Counted from the first letter of the stretch, positions 21,348-35,200 are shown. The stretch: 64,000 nt of DNA from Cavenderia fasciculata (GCF_000203815.1 NW_004457734.1:751233-815232), one strand, 5' to 3'. The notes: generated by a model from the sequence alone, not told the origin. Translations and numbers: made by a program.

Positions 21348-23548
21348 TTAAATTAAATTATAAATTTTATTGTTGTCGTTGTTGTTGTTGTGATTGATTG
21401 TTGATTGTCTTTGATATTCTTCAATGATGGGAAAATAGTTACCAAGTATAGTTTGGATGAATTGATCGTAAAATGAAAAGGTTGTTTGTTTGGTTTGAGT
21501 GGTTGTTGATGGTGATGTCAATATGGATGATTGATTCAGCTCTGATGATGATATTTTTTTCCAAATCCAATTATTATTTCTAAAAAAAAAGATAATATCC
21601 ATTTGATCAATGATAGAGTGATCAGAATGATTTAATTGATTATGAAATAAAATTAAATCTCCATTTCCATGTTCTTCTAAAATTGTAATCTTTTTTGGTT
21701 CAACCAAAGTTTCTTCAATTTTTGTAACTTTAATTGAAACATTAAAGTTTGGTGTTGTAGTATGACTATTAAATTCAATTTTAAAGGTTGCATGATCTGA
21801 TTTCTCATAACCACTTGTAACTTTTCCAAATGGATGTGCTTTACTTCTATGATTTGAATCAAAATGTGAATTCATTACAATATTGGTTGAAAATTTACAT
21901 TTAATTGTCTATATATATATATAAATATAGAATGATTCAAACAAATTGGTTAACAAATAAATAGGTTGGTAGATAGAGTTATATATTTATATGTGTGTAC
22001 ATACAACTGAATAAATAAAATAAAAATCTGATTGGGAATTTGATTGTCTTTGAATATAATCTTGAATTTCATTTACCATATTATCCAGTACTCTATTCTC
22101 ATCATCATCACCATCATTACTTGATTCCAATGTACCAACTAAATGATTTAAATTTAATTTTTCATTTGTTGTAGTAGTAGAAGAAGAAGAAGAAAGAAGA
22201 AGATGTAGTAGTAGTAGTTGTTGTTGATGTTAATAAATTATTATTATTAATATTATTATTAATATGATTAAAACCAAATATATTATTCATTTCTTGAAAA
22301 GGATAAATAGTTGATTTATAAGTTATATTTTGATTGATTGATTGATTAGAGTTTATAAATTCCTCAGCTGCTGGGGAGTTTACCCAATTTGTAATATTTT
22401 GGCATTTCTGGTGTGGATTGATTGAGAAAAATGGACTTTCAAAAATCTTTTTAAAACTTGTAAATTGATCAATCTCTTCTACATCGATGTCATTTGAAAA
22501 TTGACCTTTATGACCTGCCTTTTTCTTTTTATGAAATATATTATTATTATCAATAAATATGATTTTTTTCATTGATTTTAAATCTGAAGATGTTGTTGTT
22601 GGAAGAGGTGGTGGAGGTGGAGGAGAGAGTGTACTAGTTGATTGTTGTTCTTTGTTTGTAGGTTTCTTTTTCTTTTTTGAATTTTTTTGTTGTTGAATGG
22701 TTAGTGTTGGATTGTTGGTTTCCATCTCTGAGAATATTTTCAATTTCTCAACCAATTGAATTGAGTGTGTTTGGTAGTCTTGTATATAATGAGTTGTCCA
22801 ATTATCCAGAGGACCAACTTGGGCTTTAGCATTTTTAAAGTCAATGCCAAGACAAATAGTTACTCGTGAATATTCCAATCCATTGTCACTAAAAGGTTCA
22901 ATTGAAAATCCATAGTCTATTGACATTCGAGTATTATCTGCGGTGGGTGGACAAAGAGGAGTTGATACTGATTTGAGACTAACCACAAACCCATCTTCAA
23001 TTGTAGGATGTGGTCCTATATATTTCATAAAGCATACATCTCTACCTGGCAATCTAACCGATGGTTTTGCATACATCAATGCGGAGTGTTGGAATGATTT
23101 AGCCAAACTAGAATCAATCAAATCACAAACCAAACTACAATCTGTCAATAACCTATTCCAATAACAATATTTTGTTTGGTCTGCTATAAAGTGTGATACA
23201 TTGATAGGATTCCTATATATAAATTGTAGAAAAATAAAATAGAATTAATAAATGGTTGTTTGTACTCGAGATTTTGATTGGTTGGTCAATTTACTTTTCA
23301 ATTATGATTTCAAATTTAGAATTTACACTATTTAAATCATCTCTATTTGATTTCCAGTATTTAATGATTGAATCATTATTATTATTTTGATTATTTTGAT
23401 TATTTTGATTATTATTTTGAAGTTGAATGGCAACCCATTTTTTAGAATTATTTATATCTGTATTTAATTCAAACCTTGATTGTAAAGATTGTGTCCACAA
23501 TTTTAACCTTTCCTTTTTAAATGTTTCTTGTTGTTGTTGTTGATCCAT
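21348..23548 (-). CDS. START-like domain protein, with a one-base frame conflict
   Basis: complement(join(21348..21908, 22005..23212, 23295..23548)). Residues of about 90-230 hold a START-like lipid-binding signature: VCFMKYIGPHPTIEDGFVV, SLKSVSTPLCPP, then YGFSIEPF and YSRVTICLGIDFKN. START domains carry lipids between membranes. The rest is N/K/S-rich. Frame is continuous until a TCT/TTC microsatellite near 22180-22195, where coding moves to another frame and then runs well (LNLNHLVGTLESSN) through the last intron. The summed exon length is 3n+1, so one base separates the halves. A sequencing error or polymorphism in the microsatellite is the simplest reading; otherwise the product ends at 22162. 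Confidence 0.7.
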
Positions 23549-24623
23549 TTTCTTTTTTTTTTTTTTAATTGGACAGAAGTTGTAGTTGTTGGAGCTTCAT
23601 TTGCTTTAGGAATGCAAACAACTGGATAGTGAATACTGATGGATAAATATAGTTGGTTGGATGAGTGATGATTTTAATGATGAAGATCAGGTTGGTCAAG
23701 ATGAAGGTGTGTCTGTTTACCTGTCTGTGTGGTGGTGGTTGGATGGGGGGTTGGATATTCTTCAATGAAGTGGGGGTGTTGACAGTAGTGACGTTGAGTG
23801 AAGTGATGATTATTGCAAGTTGGTATTGACCCGGCGCCGGTACTATAGCTAACTAACTAACTAAACTAAACTAAACTACTACTTATATAAATAATAATTA
23901 TTATTTTTTTAAATTTCAAACAAATGACTTGACTTGACTTCTTGGCTCTCTTTCCTCCTTTCTCTTGTGATCATCTACATTTGCAAATGCAACAAACTGT
24001 TTGATGAACTTAAAACGAGGGGGAGGGTGGGAGGGATTGGTGCAGGTCGGGGTGGGGGGTTTATAAATATAGAGTGTGTAGGTCGTTATACTATATGTCG
24101 TGGGGTGGTCACGATAGAGAAGCTCTAAAGAGCGAATAAATGATGATGGCGATGGATGTTTGTTGGAGGGGTATGCAGTGAGTGTTGAGCGCCTCAACAA
24201 ACCTCAACACGCTCTCTCTATCTCATTGTACTTGTCAAAACAGGTCCTCCATTTTTTGTTTGTTGTTTTTTTTTGTTTTTTTTTTCAAAAGTTGAACCGT
24301 TTTAGGTTCAAGTGTTGAGATTCACGATTAATTTCGTTGACATGTCGAGGCATGGTGGGTGGTGGTACCCGCGAAATTTACAATTGCATTTGTGGTTTGC
24401 ATTCCATTTCAAACCGTGGTATCCTGTCGGTCTGTCAATTGCCTAGGATGGTGCCGAAATGTTGCAATCTTTGCACAAATCAGGTAAAAACTCCGACGAA
24501 CATTATAGAGAGAGGAGAGGGTAAGAGAGAAAGAGAGAGAGAGAAAGAGAGGGAGGAGAGATGAGGGTATTTTAAAATAAATCTAAAGGTCGTAACAATT
24601 TTTTTTATTCACCGTTAAATATC
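23549..24623. other. Intergenic, no gene seen
   Basis: Promoter region of the START-like gene. It contains CTAAA repeats at 23851-23880, a GC-richer patch at 24280-24490 and a GA-rich run at 24513-24562. No ORF has convincing composition. Confidence 0.5.
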
Positions 24624-25124
24624 TTAAGACGAAGAAGATTGGTCTTCGGTATTATTATCATTTATTTGAGTTGAGGTCGAAACTAAAGAAGAAGAATCAG
24701 AGGAAGAAGCAGTGTTGGTGGTAGTGGTACTGGTACTGGGTGTAGTTGTAGTTGTAGTCAATTTAAAGTCAGTATTATAACCATGCTTTTTAATATCTTT
24801 CCAAGTTTCCTCTGGTTCTGCAGATGATTGTAATAGATACATCTCCATGAATCCTTTGAGTGTCAAGTATTGTTTGTCGTCGTCGGTGACATCGAATGAC
24901 TCTTGAATCGATTCTATACTGTCTTGATCAAATGCTTGTCCATTGCACCCGATAGCAAATGCATTCAATTCTTCAATAGATAGTGCTCCGTCACCATCCT
25001 TGTCGTATCTTGCAAATATCTCTTTCAAAGCCTTTTCAACAGACTCTAAAAAATAATCATCTTCTTTATCTAATAAATTTGGTGTCTTTTGTTGTTGTTT
25101 ATTGTTATTATTCTTTTTACCCAT
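24624..25124 (-). CDS. EF-hand calcium-binding protein (166 residues)
   Basis: A single exon. One canonical EF-hand loop is seen at about residues 40-52 (DKDGDGALSIEE, with D, D, D, E at positions 1, 3, 5, 12). A degenerate second hand may lie at about 75-90 (DVTDDDKQYLTLKGF). The conserved tail WKDIKKHGYNTDFKL follows, then a T/S-rich C-terminus. The N-terminus is lysine/asparagine-rich. Probably a small cytosolic calcium sensor; the partner is unknown. The gene is 260 bases from the divergent Cgi121 gene, so the two may share a promoter. Confidence 0.8.
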   Translation of the reverse strand: MGKKNNNNKQQQKTPNLLDKEDDYFLESVEKALKEIFARYDKDGDGALSIEELNAFAIGCNGQAFDQDSIESIQESFDVTDDDKQYLTLKGFMEMYLLQSSAEPEETWKDIKKHGYNTDFKLTTTTTTPSTSTTTTNTASSSDSSSLVSTSTQINDNNTEDQSSSS

Positions 25125-25386
25125 TCTCTCTATTATCTCTCTCTCTCTCTTAAATATATCTATATATATATATATCTATATTTGTATAACTACTACTTTT
25201 CAAATGATTCGTCGCTTTCGCCACCCCTAACTATGAAAATGAATTTTATTCAAATTATTTTAGAGACAAGACAGATTAATCATGAACGATCATTAATCTA
25301 GAGTCACTTATTAATTAATATATTAATATAGAGAGAGAGAGATATATATATAGAAGGAAGGATAGATAGATAGATAGATTTAGAAG

Positions 25387-26017
25387 ATGAGAAAATATAC
25401 AATAGATATATTAAAAGAGAAAAAAGATATTACTATTATGATGTATAAGAGTATAGAGAATATAGATGATTTGTTAAAGACGGTTCAACACAGAGATCCT
25501 GAATGGGCACTCATCAATGCATCGGTCATATTTGATGATCGTCAACTGTTGATGGCTATATCATCGGCACTTGTTCAATCGAAACCTCTTACTTCAAATA
25601 TTCATTCTGAACTTGTATTTAGATTATCTCCTTCAAATAATGTTTGTACACACTCTAATCAAATCAATCAATTCTTATTCTTTGTATTAACATAATCTCT
25701 TTATATGTATTTAGATAAAAGAAGTATTAAAACAATTTGGGATTTGTTTGGAATCAAAAGAAATGTTTGTGGTTATGATTAATGCAGATGATGAAAAGAT
25801 TGAAAGATTTAAATCATTGGTTAAAGGAAAAGAAATCACCTTTGACACTGCGGCAGAAGAACAAGAACAAAAGAAACTCTATTATCCAAATAGAGAATTC
25901 TTTAATCAAGATGTAGCAAAACAAATGTATAGAATTGTAGATAACCAAAATATTGTTGATACTGTATCACTTGAAAAAGAAATATTAAATGCAATGGCTG
26001 TAAAGGGTTATTTATAA
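25387..26017 (+). CDS. EKC/KEOPS complex subunit Cgi121 (TPRKB)
   Basis: join(25387..25641, 25715..26017), about 185 residues, the normal size. The signature AWALIN-type stretch is present as EWALINASVIFDDRQLLMAI, followed by SNIHSELVFRLSPSNN and, across the intron, IKEVLKQFGI. These are typical of Cgi121/TPRKB. The complex makes the t6A modification of ANN-decoding tRNAs; Cgi121 binds the Bud32 kinase and tRNA. It is divergently placed next to the EF-hand gene. Confidence 0.85.
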
Positions 26018-26109
26018 TAGTAATAGTAATCCTATATTATATATTATATATTATTTACAAATATTTGTTGGTTGGTTGGTTTGGTTGGTTAGTTGGTTGG
26101 TTGGTTGGT

Positions 26110-27643
26110 TTATTCACTCAATTTAATCTTGGAATAGGAACTACTTCGATAACGATTCTTTAGAGATGGAGAGATATACAGTTGTTGTGGAAACATGTTT
26201 CGGAATAATATATCATCTGGTGTTGTTGTTGTTGTTGTTGTGTTGGATGAATTATTGTTGACTGCACCTTGAAATGGAGAAGAGTCAGCCGATCCACCAC
26301 CAAGTGATGGTACTCCAACAATCACACTTTGACGTGACGACATGGACGCTGATCTAGTTTTCTCTCTTAGTTTAAATGATTGGTGTGGTTGTAGATAATG
26401 TTGTTGTTGTTGTTGAATGATGTATTGGTGTTGATCCAATGGAAGAGTGGTCAATGAAGTTGGCCGACGTGATGGTGAGTGATGATAGCTGTTTCGTTTC
26501 TTGTTGGTTCTAAATCGACCAATTAATATATCAGATGATGATGATGACGGTACTTCATGACCTCCATCATTGTGGTTGTGGTTGGCAGTATGCTTCCAAA
26601 GTTGCTGTTGGGTTTCTTGATGTTGTTGTTGTTGTTGCATGATGAGTACCTGTTGTTGTTGATGTTTGATAATCTTTTGTTCTTCCATCATTTGTTTGGC
26701 TAGTTTTTGTTGTTCTCGTCGTTCCATCTCTTCTTGTTCAGTCTCTACTACGAGGCATGCCTCTCCCTCCTCCCCCTCTTCATCCGACTCTGGATCAGCC
26801 TTTTGATTGGCAATCTCCGACTCTATCAATCCCCGTCCGTCAAGAGACCACATATATCTGTCAAATTCAGCCGTCGAAACCAATATATTAAATTCCAAAT
26901 CCTCCAATATTCTACGTTCCATCGTATTTGTATCTTGAGGTGTTATTCCTCCAACTATATATAGTATATAGTATATTTAATTATTAATAATTGTGCTAGA
27001 GGTGTATTTTGAGTTTCTCTATCTATACAAACCTACCTCTTGAATAAATATGAACGGGATAGAAATAATCATCATAGAATTTAGTAGAGACTAGGATACA
27101 ACCGAAAAACATGCGATGGATGCTTAGTTTGTTGATGGGGTAGTTTTTGCGTGCCATCAGCTTGTCCATGTATATGAGGGCGACAATGTAGCACGTCTTG
27201 CTGCACCCAATGTATTGGTTGAGTCGCTTGAGGTAGTCCAAGATAGAGATGGTTGGTTTGTCGCCCATTTGGTTGTAAAACGCTTTGGACGATGCAGGCA
27301 TGGCTGCAGCTGCGGCTGCATTGCTCGGATCAAATATCTCGTCTCCCACATCAGCCAACTCTGACAATATATATGACACTATATACGACACTGCATCACA
27401 GTCATCATAATCATACTTTTCCCAAACTTGTTGTAATCTATAGTCTCTTTCTCTTTCTATAAATTCTATAATTTGTTTTTGGTACAATATTGTCTCTTCT
27501 TCTTGTTGAGTTTCTTCTTTCATATGTTGTTCTACTATTTTATTAATACTATTACTTGATATAGTTGTTGTTGTTGTTGTAGTTGTTGTTGTAGTTGATA
27601 ATGTTGGAGGTGGTTGAATATTCTCAATAAATGATCCCATCAT
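26110..27643 (-). CDS. Cyclin, Pho80/cyclin-U-like
   Basis: complement(join(26110..26954, 27037..27643)), about 483 residues. The cyclin fold runs from about residue 110 to 230: ISILDYLKRLNQYIGCSKTCYI, then YMDKLMARKNYPINKLSIHRMF and CILVSTKFYDDYFY. After the intron come VGGIT and MERRILEDLEFNILVSTAEFD. The spacing LNxLExxFL-like and the single cyclin box fit the PHO80 class, which partners Pho85/Cdk5-type kinases. A C-terminal tail of about 200 residues is Q/H/S-rich and disordered. An alanine run (six A) interrupts the region before the box. Confidence 0.85.
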
Positions 27644-28909
27644 AGTCTATTGTTGTTGTTGTAATCATAAATTTAATATATATATATTGTGCTAACACTA
27701 TAGTATAGTTTTTAATTAAAGCTAACTGATTATTAAAGATAAAGAGATATATAGATAAAGAGTAGAGAGTATCAAAACAAAATGATTAGGAGTGAGAGAT
27801 GAGAGAGGTAGAGTAGAGTAGTGGGTCAGTGAAAACAAGAGATTGATGGATGGATGGATGGATGGGGTGGGAAAGTTACTCAATCAGAGGGATGGGGTCG
27901 ATCGATGCACCGCTCTACGAAAAGTCTCAATAAACGAGCGATGGGTGATAAAACCCAAACCAAAATTAATTGTACAATGACTTTTCATTCATTTTAGATG
28001 TCTGATATTTTTTATCAGTCGGAGGGCAATTCCCTACACCCAAGATTACAAATATGATTTTTGAGCCCAAGGTGATATGGATATTTCGGATCTACTTCAA
28101 TCTCGTAAATAAAGTATAACTTTAAAGTAGGCAATGTTTGTTGGGTTCAAAGGTGGAAATCAAAGTAGATGAGGGGTCAACCCATTATTTATCTTTTTGA
28201 AATTTACCCCCTCATCTTTTGAAAACCAAACAGATAGTGCAGGCAATATATAGGAGACACCCATTGCTCAATAGAATCTATATTATAAAATATCCCTCTT
28301 TCTTTTAAAAAAAGTAATATTCTACCCATCCAATCCATGTTTAGTAAATAATTAATTAAAAAAGGAAATTTCTAATATTCGTATTAATACTTTTAGTTGG
28401 AAAATAGAACATGTATTCAAACCTAAAAATAAATACTTTAATTTTTTTTTTTTTTTTTGTATTTAATTTTATACTGGACAAACACAGAAAAATGTTTTTA
28501 TCACGCTCTTGCGAGAATATATTTTGATCTTTTCTTTTTATAACAACACGTGTAGCACTAACCAGTATTATTATTATTTATTATCATCACATAAATCAAT
28601 TATTTATTATACTTACATACATACATATACATATACATACATTATCTTTTCTTTTTCTTTTTCCTTTTCAAATTTATAATAAAACAATTTCAAATTTAAA
28701 CAATTATACAATACATATATTTATATATTATATACTCTTATATTCTAATAGATTTTATTATTATAGTAACAGACAAGATTGATAGATAAATAGATTATTC
28801 ACAGTAAATTTGATCATTTCATTCATTCAAATAAAAGAGAGTAGTGTATTGTTGGTGGTTCTACTTCAACAAATACACTAACAAACATAACATAAAGAGG
28901 CAAAAGACA
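27644..28909. other. Intergenic between divergent cyclin and JTB-like genes
   Basis: No gene. It holds a GATG microsatellite near 27850, a GC-richer patch at 27890-28260 with a 9-bp inverted repeat (28168-28176 and 28207-28215), and AT-rich promoter sequence toward 28900. Confidence 0.5.
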
Positions 28910-29894
28910 ATGAAGAGATTATCACTATCATCAAAGTCGACGTCGACTGTGTCATGGAGGTCACCTTTGATCTCTTTGTTTATACATTTCACTATACTTT
29001 TAATACTTTCAAGTGTTGTCTATACCTCTTCGATTATACATAATACCAATAACAATAATAATAATAATAATAATAATATAGTTTATTCAACTTTGCCAAA
29101 TGGAAAAGAGTATGTAACAACAAAAAGTATTTTATTCACGAACTAACTCTATTACTACCTTTTTAGAAGTAAGGATTCATTATTAAATTCAATAGAGTTG
29201 GAGAATTCAGAACAACTTTATCATAAAATAGTCAATGCTGACGAATTTGTAAATGATGGAGATAGAAACCAACGCGAATCAAATAGACAAGAACAACAAG
29301 AACAACAAGAACAAGATGTAAATTTTAACAACAAACAAAAAAACAATGAACCTTTTAATACCGATCAACTTGGATACGTTTCGACTACGACCTCTTCTTC
29401 TTCGTCGTCATCATCATCTAATAATGATCATGGTGGTGATAAGAAAAAGATACAAGTTTTGGCTGCACCAAACAAAGTGGAAAATGCACCAAGACGTCAA
29501 ACATCATCCAACTCTGCATTAACCAACCAAGGAGGAGGAGAATGTCAAGTGGAAGAACCTTGTAGAAAATGTTCACCTGACGAAAGAAAGAAAGACCCTT
29601 TTTGCGCAAAGACTGGTTATAAAAAGGTTCTCAATTGTAATAATCAAATAACTAGTTACTCTTGCACTGATACTTCTAGATTATCATCAAATATTTTATT
29701 TTTTGAAGTATGTAATAATAATAGAGAGAGAGAAAACAAAAAAGGTTGCTAACCAACTTTATTTATTTATTTATTCATTTTAGCTTGGAATATTAACAGT
29801 TTTATTGATATCATTATATTTTGTAAAGGAACGAAAGAAATTTATGATGCAACAAAATAATGATCGTTTGGCAAGACAATTAAATAAACTTTAA
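28910..29894 (+). CDS. JTB-like single-pass membrane protein
   Basis: join(28910..29109, 29167..29707, 29784..29894), about 283 residues. Start ATG 28910 precedes a hydrophobic signal anchor (LISLFIHFTILLILSSVVY). A low-complexity linker follows. Near residues 190-230 lies a cysteine motif, ECQVEEPCRKCSPDERKKD, then FCAKTGYKKVLNC and SYSC. This matches the C-x-C, TGY and C spacing of the animal JTB (jumping translocation breakpoint) protein. It ends with FFEVLGILTVLLISLYF-type transmembrane segments and a short basic tail, again as in JTB. Animal JTB is linked to mitochondria and cytokinesis; the role here is unknown. Confidence 0.75.
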
Positions 29895-30221
29895 TCGTCA
29901 ACTTGTGGATCGATTGCGAATACATATATAGGAAATAATAATTAATTTTAACCAACAAAACAACAAATATATTTGTGATTTATGGATTTATTTAATTTAA
30001 TTTGTTTGCAATTGAAGGATAAATTTGATTGATTTGATTTGATATACATACCTTTTTAAATAAGAAGAGTCTGAACTAGTATGGTGGTCACAACAATAAA
30101 CAATTCTTTACCATATTATAAATAATAATTCTTTATTATTTTTATTTATTATTATTATTATTATTGTTCTTTATTAGTATTGTTTTGATATATATGAAAA
30201 GGATGTAAACTTTGATTGTTT
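29895..30221. other. Short convergent intergenic region
   Basis: AT-rich 3' flanks of two convergent genes with poly(A)-signal-like AATAAA. Nothing else is seen. Confidence 0.5.
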
Positions 30222-31696
30222 TTAATTATTGGTCGTTGAGGTAGTGTTGTTGGTGTTGGCAGGGTTTAAATTTACATAAAAATCATTTAATTGTTTGATG
30301 CTTGTATTGTTGCCACCACAGACAATGACGATGATGTTTTTGGCATTGAGGTTGAGGATCTCTGGTGCGCGTTGATAGATGGCAGCTACACTAGCTCCAC
30401 AGGCTGGTTCAACCAACACACGCTCATCATCGACCAACTTGAGGCAGGCGTCGACAGCCTCGAAATCGCTGACGAGGATGGTGACAACCTTGTGCTTGAG
30501 TGAGCACTCAAAAGCCTCTTTGCAAACGGATCTCGTGGCCAATGTTTTGCAGATGCTGTTGACTTGTTCGACTTCTAATCTGACCTGTTTGCCTTGTTTA
30601 ACAGACTCGTAGAAACTTCTAGCGCCGTGGGTCTCGACAGCCACGACCGTAGTGTCGTCCCATCCGTGACGTTGTAGACCACGGACAATACCGGCAATGA
30701 GACCACCTCCACCAATACTGCATACAATGGCGTCTGGCTTGGGGACTTTACCCGAGGCCACATCAGAGGCAATTTCATCGATTAAAGTGCTGTGACCAAT
30801 CCATAGATTTTCATGGTCGAATGGGTGGATGTATCCATGCTCGCCTTCACGCTTGGCAATTTCTCTGGCCAACAGGTCGGCTTCATCCCATACCTTTCCG
30901 TGTGCAATCACCTCTGCACCCTCTGCTCTAATCTTTTCTCTGGTCTCTTCTGGAATGGAGACTGGCAATACAATAGTCGACTTTACTCCCAATCTACGGG
31001 CAGCATAGGCAACACTCATACCTGCATTGCCACCACTGCTACACACCAAATGCTTGGCACCAGATTCTTTAACAACTCGGCTACAATGATATCCAACACC
31101 TCTAATCTTAAATGATCCAGATGGTTGTGCTGAATCTAATTTTAACCATATTTTAGTCGTATCCGTCGTAGTCGTAGTCGTAGTCGTATCTGTCGTCGTC
31201 GTCTTATTAATAACAGAATTCAACTTTAATGATTCTATCAATGGTGTATTTATATGTAAAAAATGTCTAAAAGAATAATAATCACATTAATATAAATATT
31301 TTAATAAAAGGGGATATCTCAAAATAATCAATCAATCAACCAATCAACCAATGAACAATTGATAAACGAAGTGTGGTTTCACAAATATTATAATATTCTA
31401 CTCTGTTGTGTCACTTCGTCCCCTTCGTTTTTTCATAATAAAATTTGCTATTTTTTTATCGTATATAGTAATAATCGGCAACAGCAAGTGTGTTTGACGA
31501 GTAACTATTTGTGTTGTTTGGTAAGACAAACTCTAATCTCATTTACTCTGATTGATTGATTGATTGATTGCTTGATTGATGAATGAGTAGAGTGCAGTTC
31601 TGCAGAAACATACTTGTTTTGATCAATATCAAGGTCGTTGAGTTTATCGACGATTGGTGAAGAAGAGGCACTACCACTATCAATTATGCTTGTCAT
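30222..31696 (-). CDS. L-serine dehydratase / serine-threonine ammonia-lyase (PLP)
   Basis: complement(join(30222..31266, 31614..31696)), about 375 residues. The start MTSIIDSGSASSSP is in a short exon. Exon 2 begins with the conserved HFLHINTPLIESLKL. The PLP lysine lies in PSGSFKIRG. The substrate loop SSGGNAG, the phosphate-binding SIGGGGLIAG, and the C-terminal VIVCGGNN are all present. The length and lack of an ACT domain fit L-serine dehydratase (pyruvate plus ammonia from serine) rather than biosynthetic threonine deaminase. A TTG/T-D repeat insert ([16 protein letters not shown]) follows the N-terminus. Intron 1 is unusually long for this window (347 bases). Confidence 0.9.
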
Positions 31697-32269
31697 TGTT
31701 GTTGATTCGTTTGATATAAAGGAATTCCTTTTAAATGATGTATATATTTAAAATTAAATAAAATTGATAGAGGAGAGAGAGAATGAAACAAATAAATAAT
31801 AAATAAATAAAGAGAATAAAATTTTATCTTTAAGAGGGCAAAACCAAACTAAAGAACGTGTTTCCACACGATTCACCACCTGACCTCTTTTGGGAGAGGG
31901 ACATCAAAAAAATCCCTATCGCGAAATTTCATACCTTTCGAACGCTACGATTCTCACCCCCTCAGAACTTTAGTCTCGAAAGCCGATCAAGTTTTATCGA
32001 ACTATTTAAAATTTTATCAACTTTATTACTTTTATTAATAAAGTTTATTATTTCATAATCTCTTATTATATAATTTAATATTAAATTAAATTATACATTA
32101 GACATTGAAATTCGAGGAAAAGATTGTTTTTGAAAAATGCGTATAATGAAGAAATAATTGAATCTTCACATAATTTTATGAAAAGTTCATTTATCTTTAT
32201 TTAGATAGAGATAAATATAAATATTTATTTGGTATCATCATCATCAGAGGGAGAGAGAAAGATGTGAAG
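31697..32269. other. Divergent promoter region
   Basis: Lies between the serine dehydratase (minus) and the helicase (plus). AT-rich, with a GC-richer patch at 31850-31990. No ORF is supported. Confidence 0.5.
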
Positions 32270-35200
32270 ATGTTTAACAACAATGCAAATAAAACATCTT
32301 TGTTTAACAAACAGCCACAACAACAACCTACCCCTCTTCCCAACAATAATAATAACTACAACAATAATGGGTTTACTACTGCTACTTCAACTTCGACATT
32401 AAACTTTAAACAACAACAACCATCAGCACCATATAGTAGTACAAATGGGAGAACAACCAATGCACAGATGTATAACAATCAATATGGTGATCAATCATCA
32501 AATCAACCTCGTTCATCAACTTATAACAACAGCACATCAATCTACCAAACATCGAATCGTCAAGGAACACCACAAGTATCAAATCCTTTTGGTAATGGAT
32601 CTTCAGATGCTACCAAACTTAGCACGTACAAGCCAAAGACAAACAACTTTAACCAACAGAATCAGAATCAGAATCATTCACCATTCAAAAAGACACAAAT
32701 TGCACAACCTAAATTTGAATATCAAAGTACAAGTAAACAAAAACCTATTGTTCAACAACAAACTATACAACCCCCTCCACCTCCTCCATCTATACCTCAA
32801 AACAATAACAATAACAATGATGAAGATTTAATAATAGATGGTGATGATGATTTTGAATTTGACTTTACAGATGAACCTACTATTCCACAACAACCTACTA
32901 CTACTACTACTACTACAATACCTACTAGTATTCCTGTACAATTACCACAACCAGTTTTTAAACAAGCACCAACTGTTCAACAACAACAACCAAAAGTAAT
33001 CAATAATCCAATTAATCCATCATTCAAAATATCACCAAACTTTCCAGAATGGTATAAACCTCCAGAGAATGATGAATTTAATTTAGAGATTGATCAAGAT
33101 GCATTAAAGACTTTTATATATCCAAGTAACTTTCCAAAGAGAGATTACCAATACAATATTATCAAACATGCAATCTATCAAAATACTTTGGTTTGTCTGC
33201 CAACAGGTTTAGGAAAGACTTTTATTGCATCGGTCTTGATGTTAAACTATTATCGATGGTTCCCCACTTCAAAGATTATTTTCATGGTACACACCAAACC
33301 ATTGGTATCACAACAGATTGATGCATTTTATCATACTACTGGTGTACCAAGATCATCTATCATTCAGTTTACAGGTACTGTCAACCCAACCAAACGATCG
33401 GAGCTTTGGGAGAAAAAGAGAGTGTTTTTTCTCACTCCACATATCCTCAACAATGACATTCGTGACAAAAGATGTGATCCATCCAATATTAGTCTTATTG
33501 TGATGGATGAATCACATCGTGCTACTAAAAACGCAGCCTATTGTCAGGCGTTGCGAGAGGTGACCAAGTACACTGGACAACTGCGTCTGGTCGGGTTGAC
33601 GGCATCACCAGGAAGCAAAAAAGATACTATTCAAGCGGTTATCAATAATTGTTTGGCTTCCTATATGGATATCAGATCAGAGAATTCACTCGATATTCGA
33701 CCCTATGTATTTAAAAAGCAAATCGATGTAGAGGTGGTCGAACTCAGTCCACAAATCCAAGAATTGGTAGAACTCATCAACAAATGTAAATGGAAACCAT
33801 ACGACATAATCAAGCGTTCCATACCATACCTCGTCGAATTTCAAAAATTATCCATCTATTATGTTATCAATATGATGCAAAACCAAAAACACACCAACAA
33901 TCCAAGAGGCCCCGATTGGCCATCCATCAACAACCTCGGTGTTTTACGTGCTCTTTTAGATTGTTCAAATGAATTGATCAAACATGGTCTAGTATGTTTT
34001 AAGAACAAATTGAAAATTTTTGCTGATAATACAAAAAAATGTTACAAAGAAACTTTGGACAGTACCTATTGGAAATTATTGGTTTCAAAAACACAAAAAC
34101 TTATAGATGAAAATGTTTATCATGATAAATTAATTAAATTGGGTCAAGTTATTGAATCTCATTTTGGTATGGAAAAAAAAAAAAATAGAAATATATAAAT
34201 ATTTATTTATTTATTTATTAATTTTATTATATTTATTTTTTTAGTATCATCAACAACATCAACAAGAGTAATGGTATTTACAGAATATAGAGATTCAGTT
34301 AGTGAAATTATATCATATCTTGGTAATAATCCTTCGATCAAGGTAATGCCATTTTTAGGACAATCAAATGGAAAAGTTGTCAAGGGTCCAAAAGGAACCA
34401 CACGAACTGTAGGTTCCAAAGGTCTAGATCAATCTGAACAAGCATCGGTTTTGAAAAGATTCAGAGATGGTGAATACAATACTCTGGTATCTACATCGAT
34501 TGGTGAAGAAGGTTTGGATTTTGGTGAAGTTGATTTGATTGTTTGTTATGATACTCCTCAATCTACAACTAGAAACATTCAAAGAATGGGTAGAACTGGT
34601 AGAAAACGTCAAGGTCGTTGTGTAGTCATTTTAACACAAGGTCAAGAAGTTGATGCATACAACATGTCAAAAGAGAAATTGGATAAATTGGGTGGTAATC
34701 CAATTAATTATACTTATTATCAATCTCCTAGAATGGTAAAAAGAAAAAAAAAGAAAAAAGAAAATGAAAAACGAATATTTGTATTAACAAAGTTTTATTT
34801 TAGATACCAAAAGGATTTAATCCAATTGAAGAATTAAAAGAAATTAATGTTGAAGATGATAATGATACACTTGATGATTCTTTTTCAATTCATCGTAAAT
34901 CTAAAAAGAAAAAGGAAACAGCATATCTGACAAGTGAACAAGAAAGATATTTACAAAATAATTATTCATCCTTGTTGAATACCAAACCAGACGATATCGA
35001 TATCTCAAAATACTCTTATTTAAATTCTATCGAATCTCCAATTGCTGACTTTCAACATGGTGAACGAACAAAACTTCTAAACTCTGTCTCTAAACACATG
35101 GATTCAAAAAAAACTCAAGAATTAAATAATATGAGTTTATTATCAAAACTTAATACATCAACATCAATCAATAATTCAATCAATAATAATAATCAAAATA

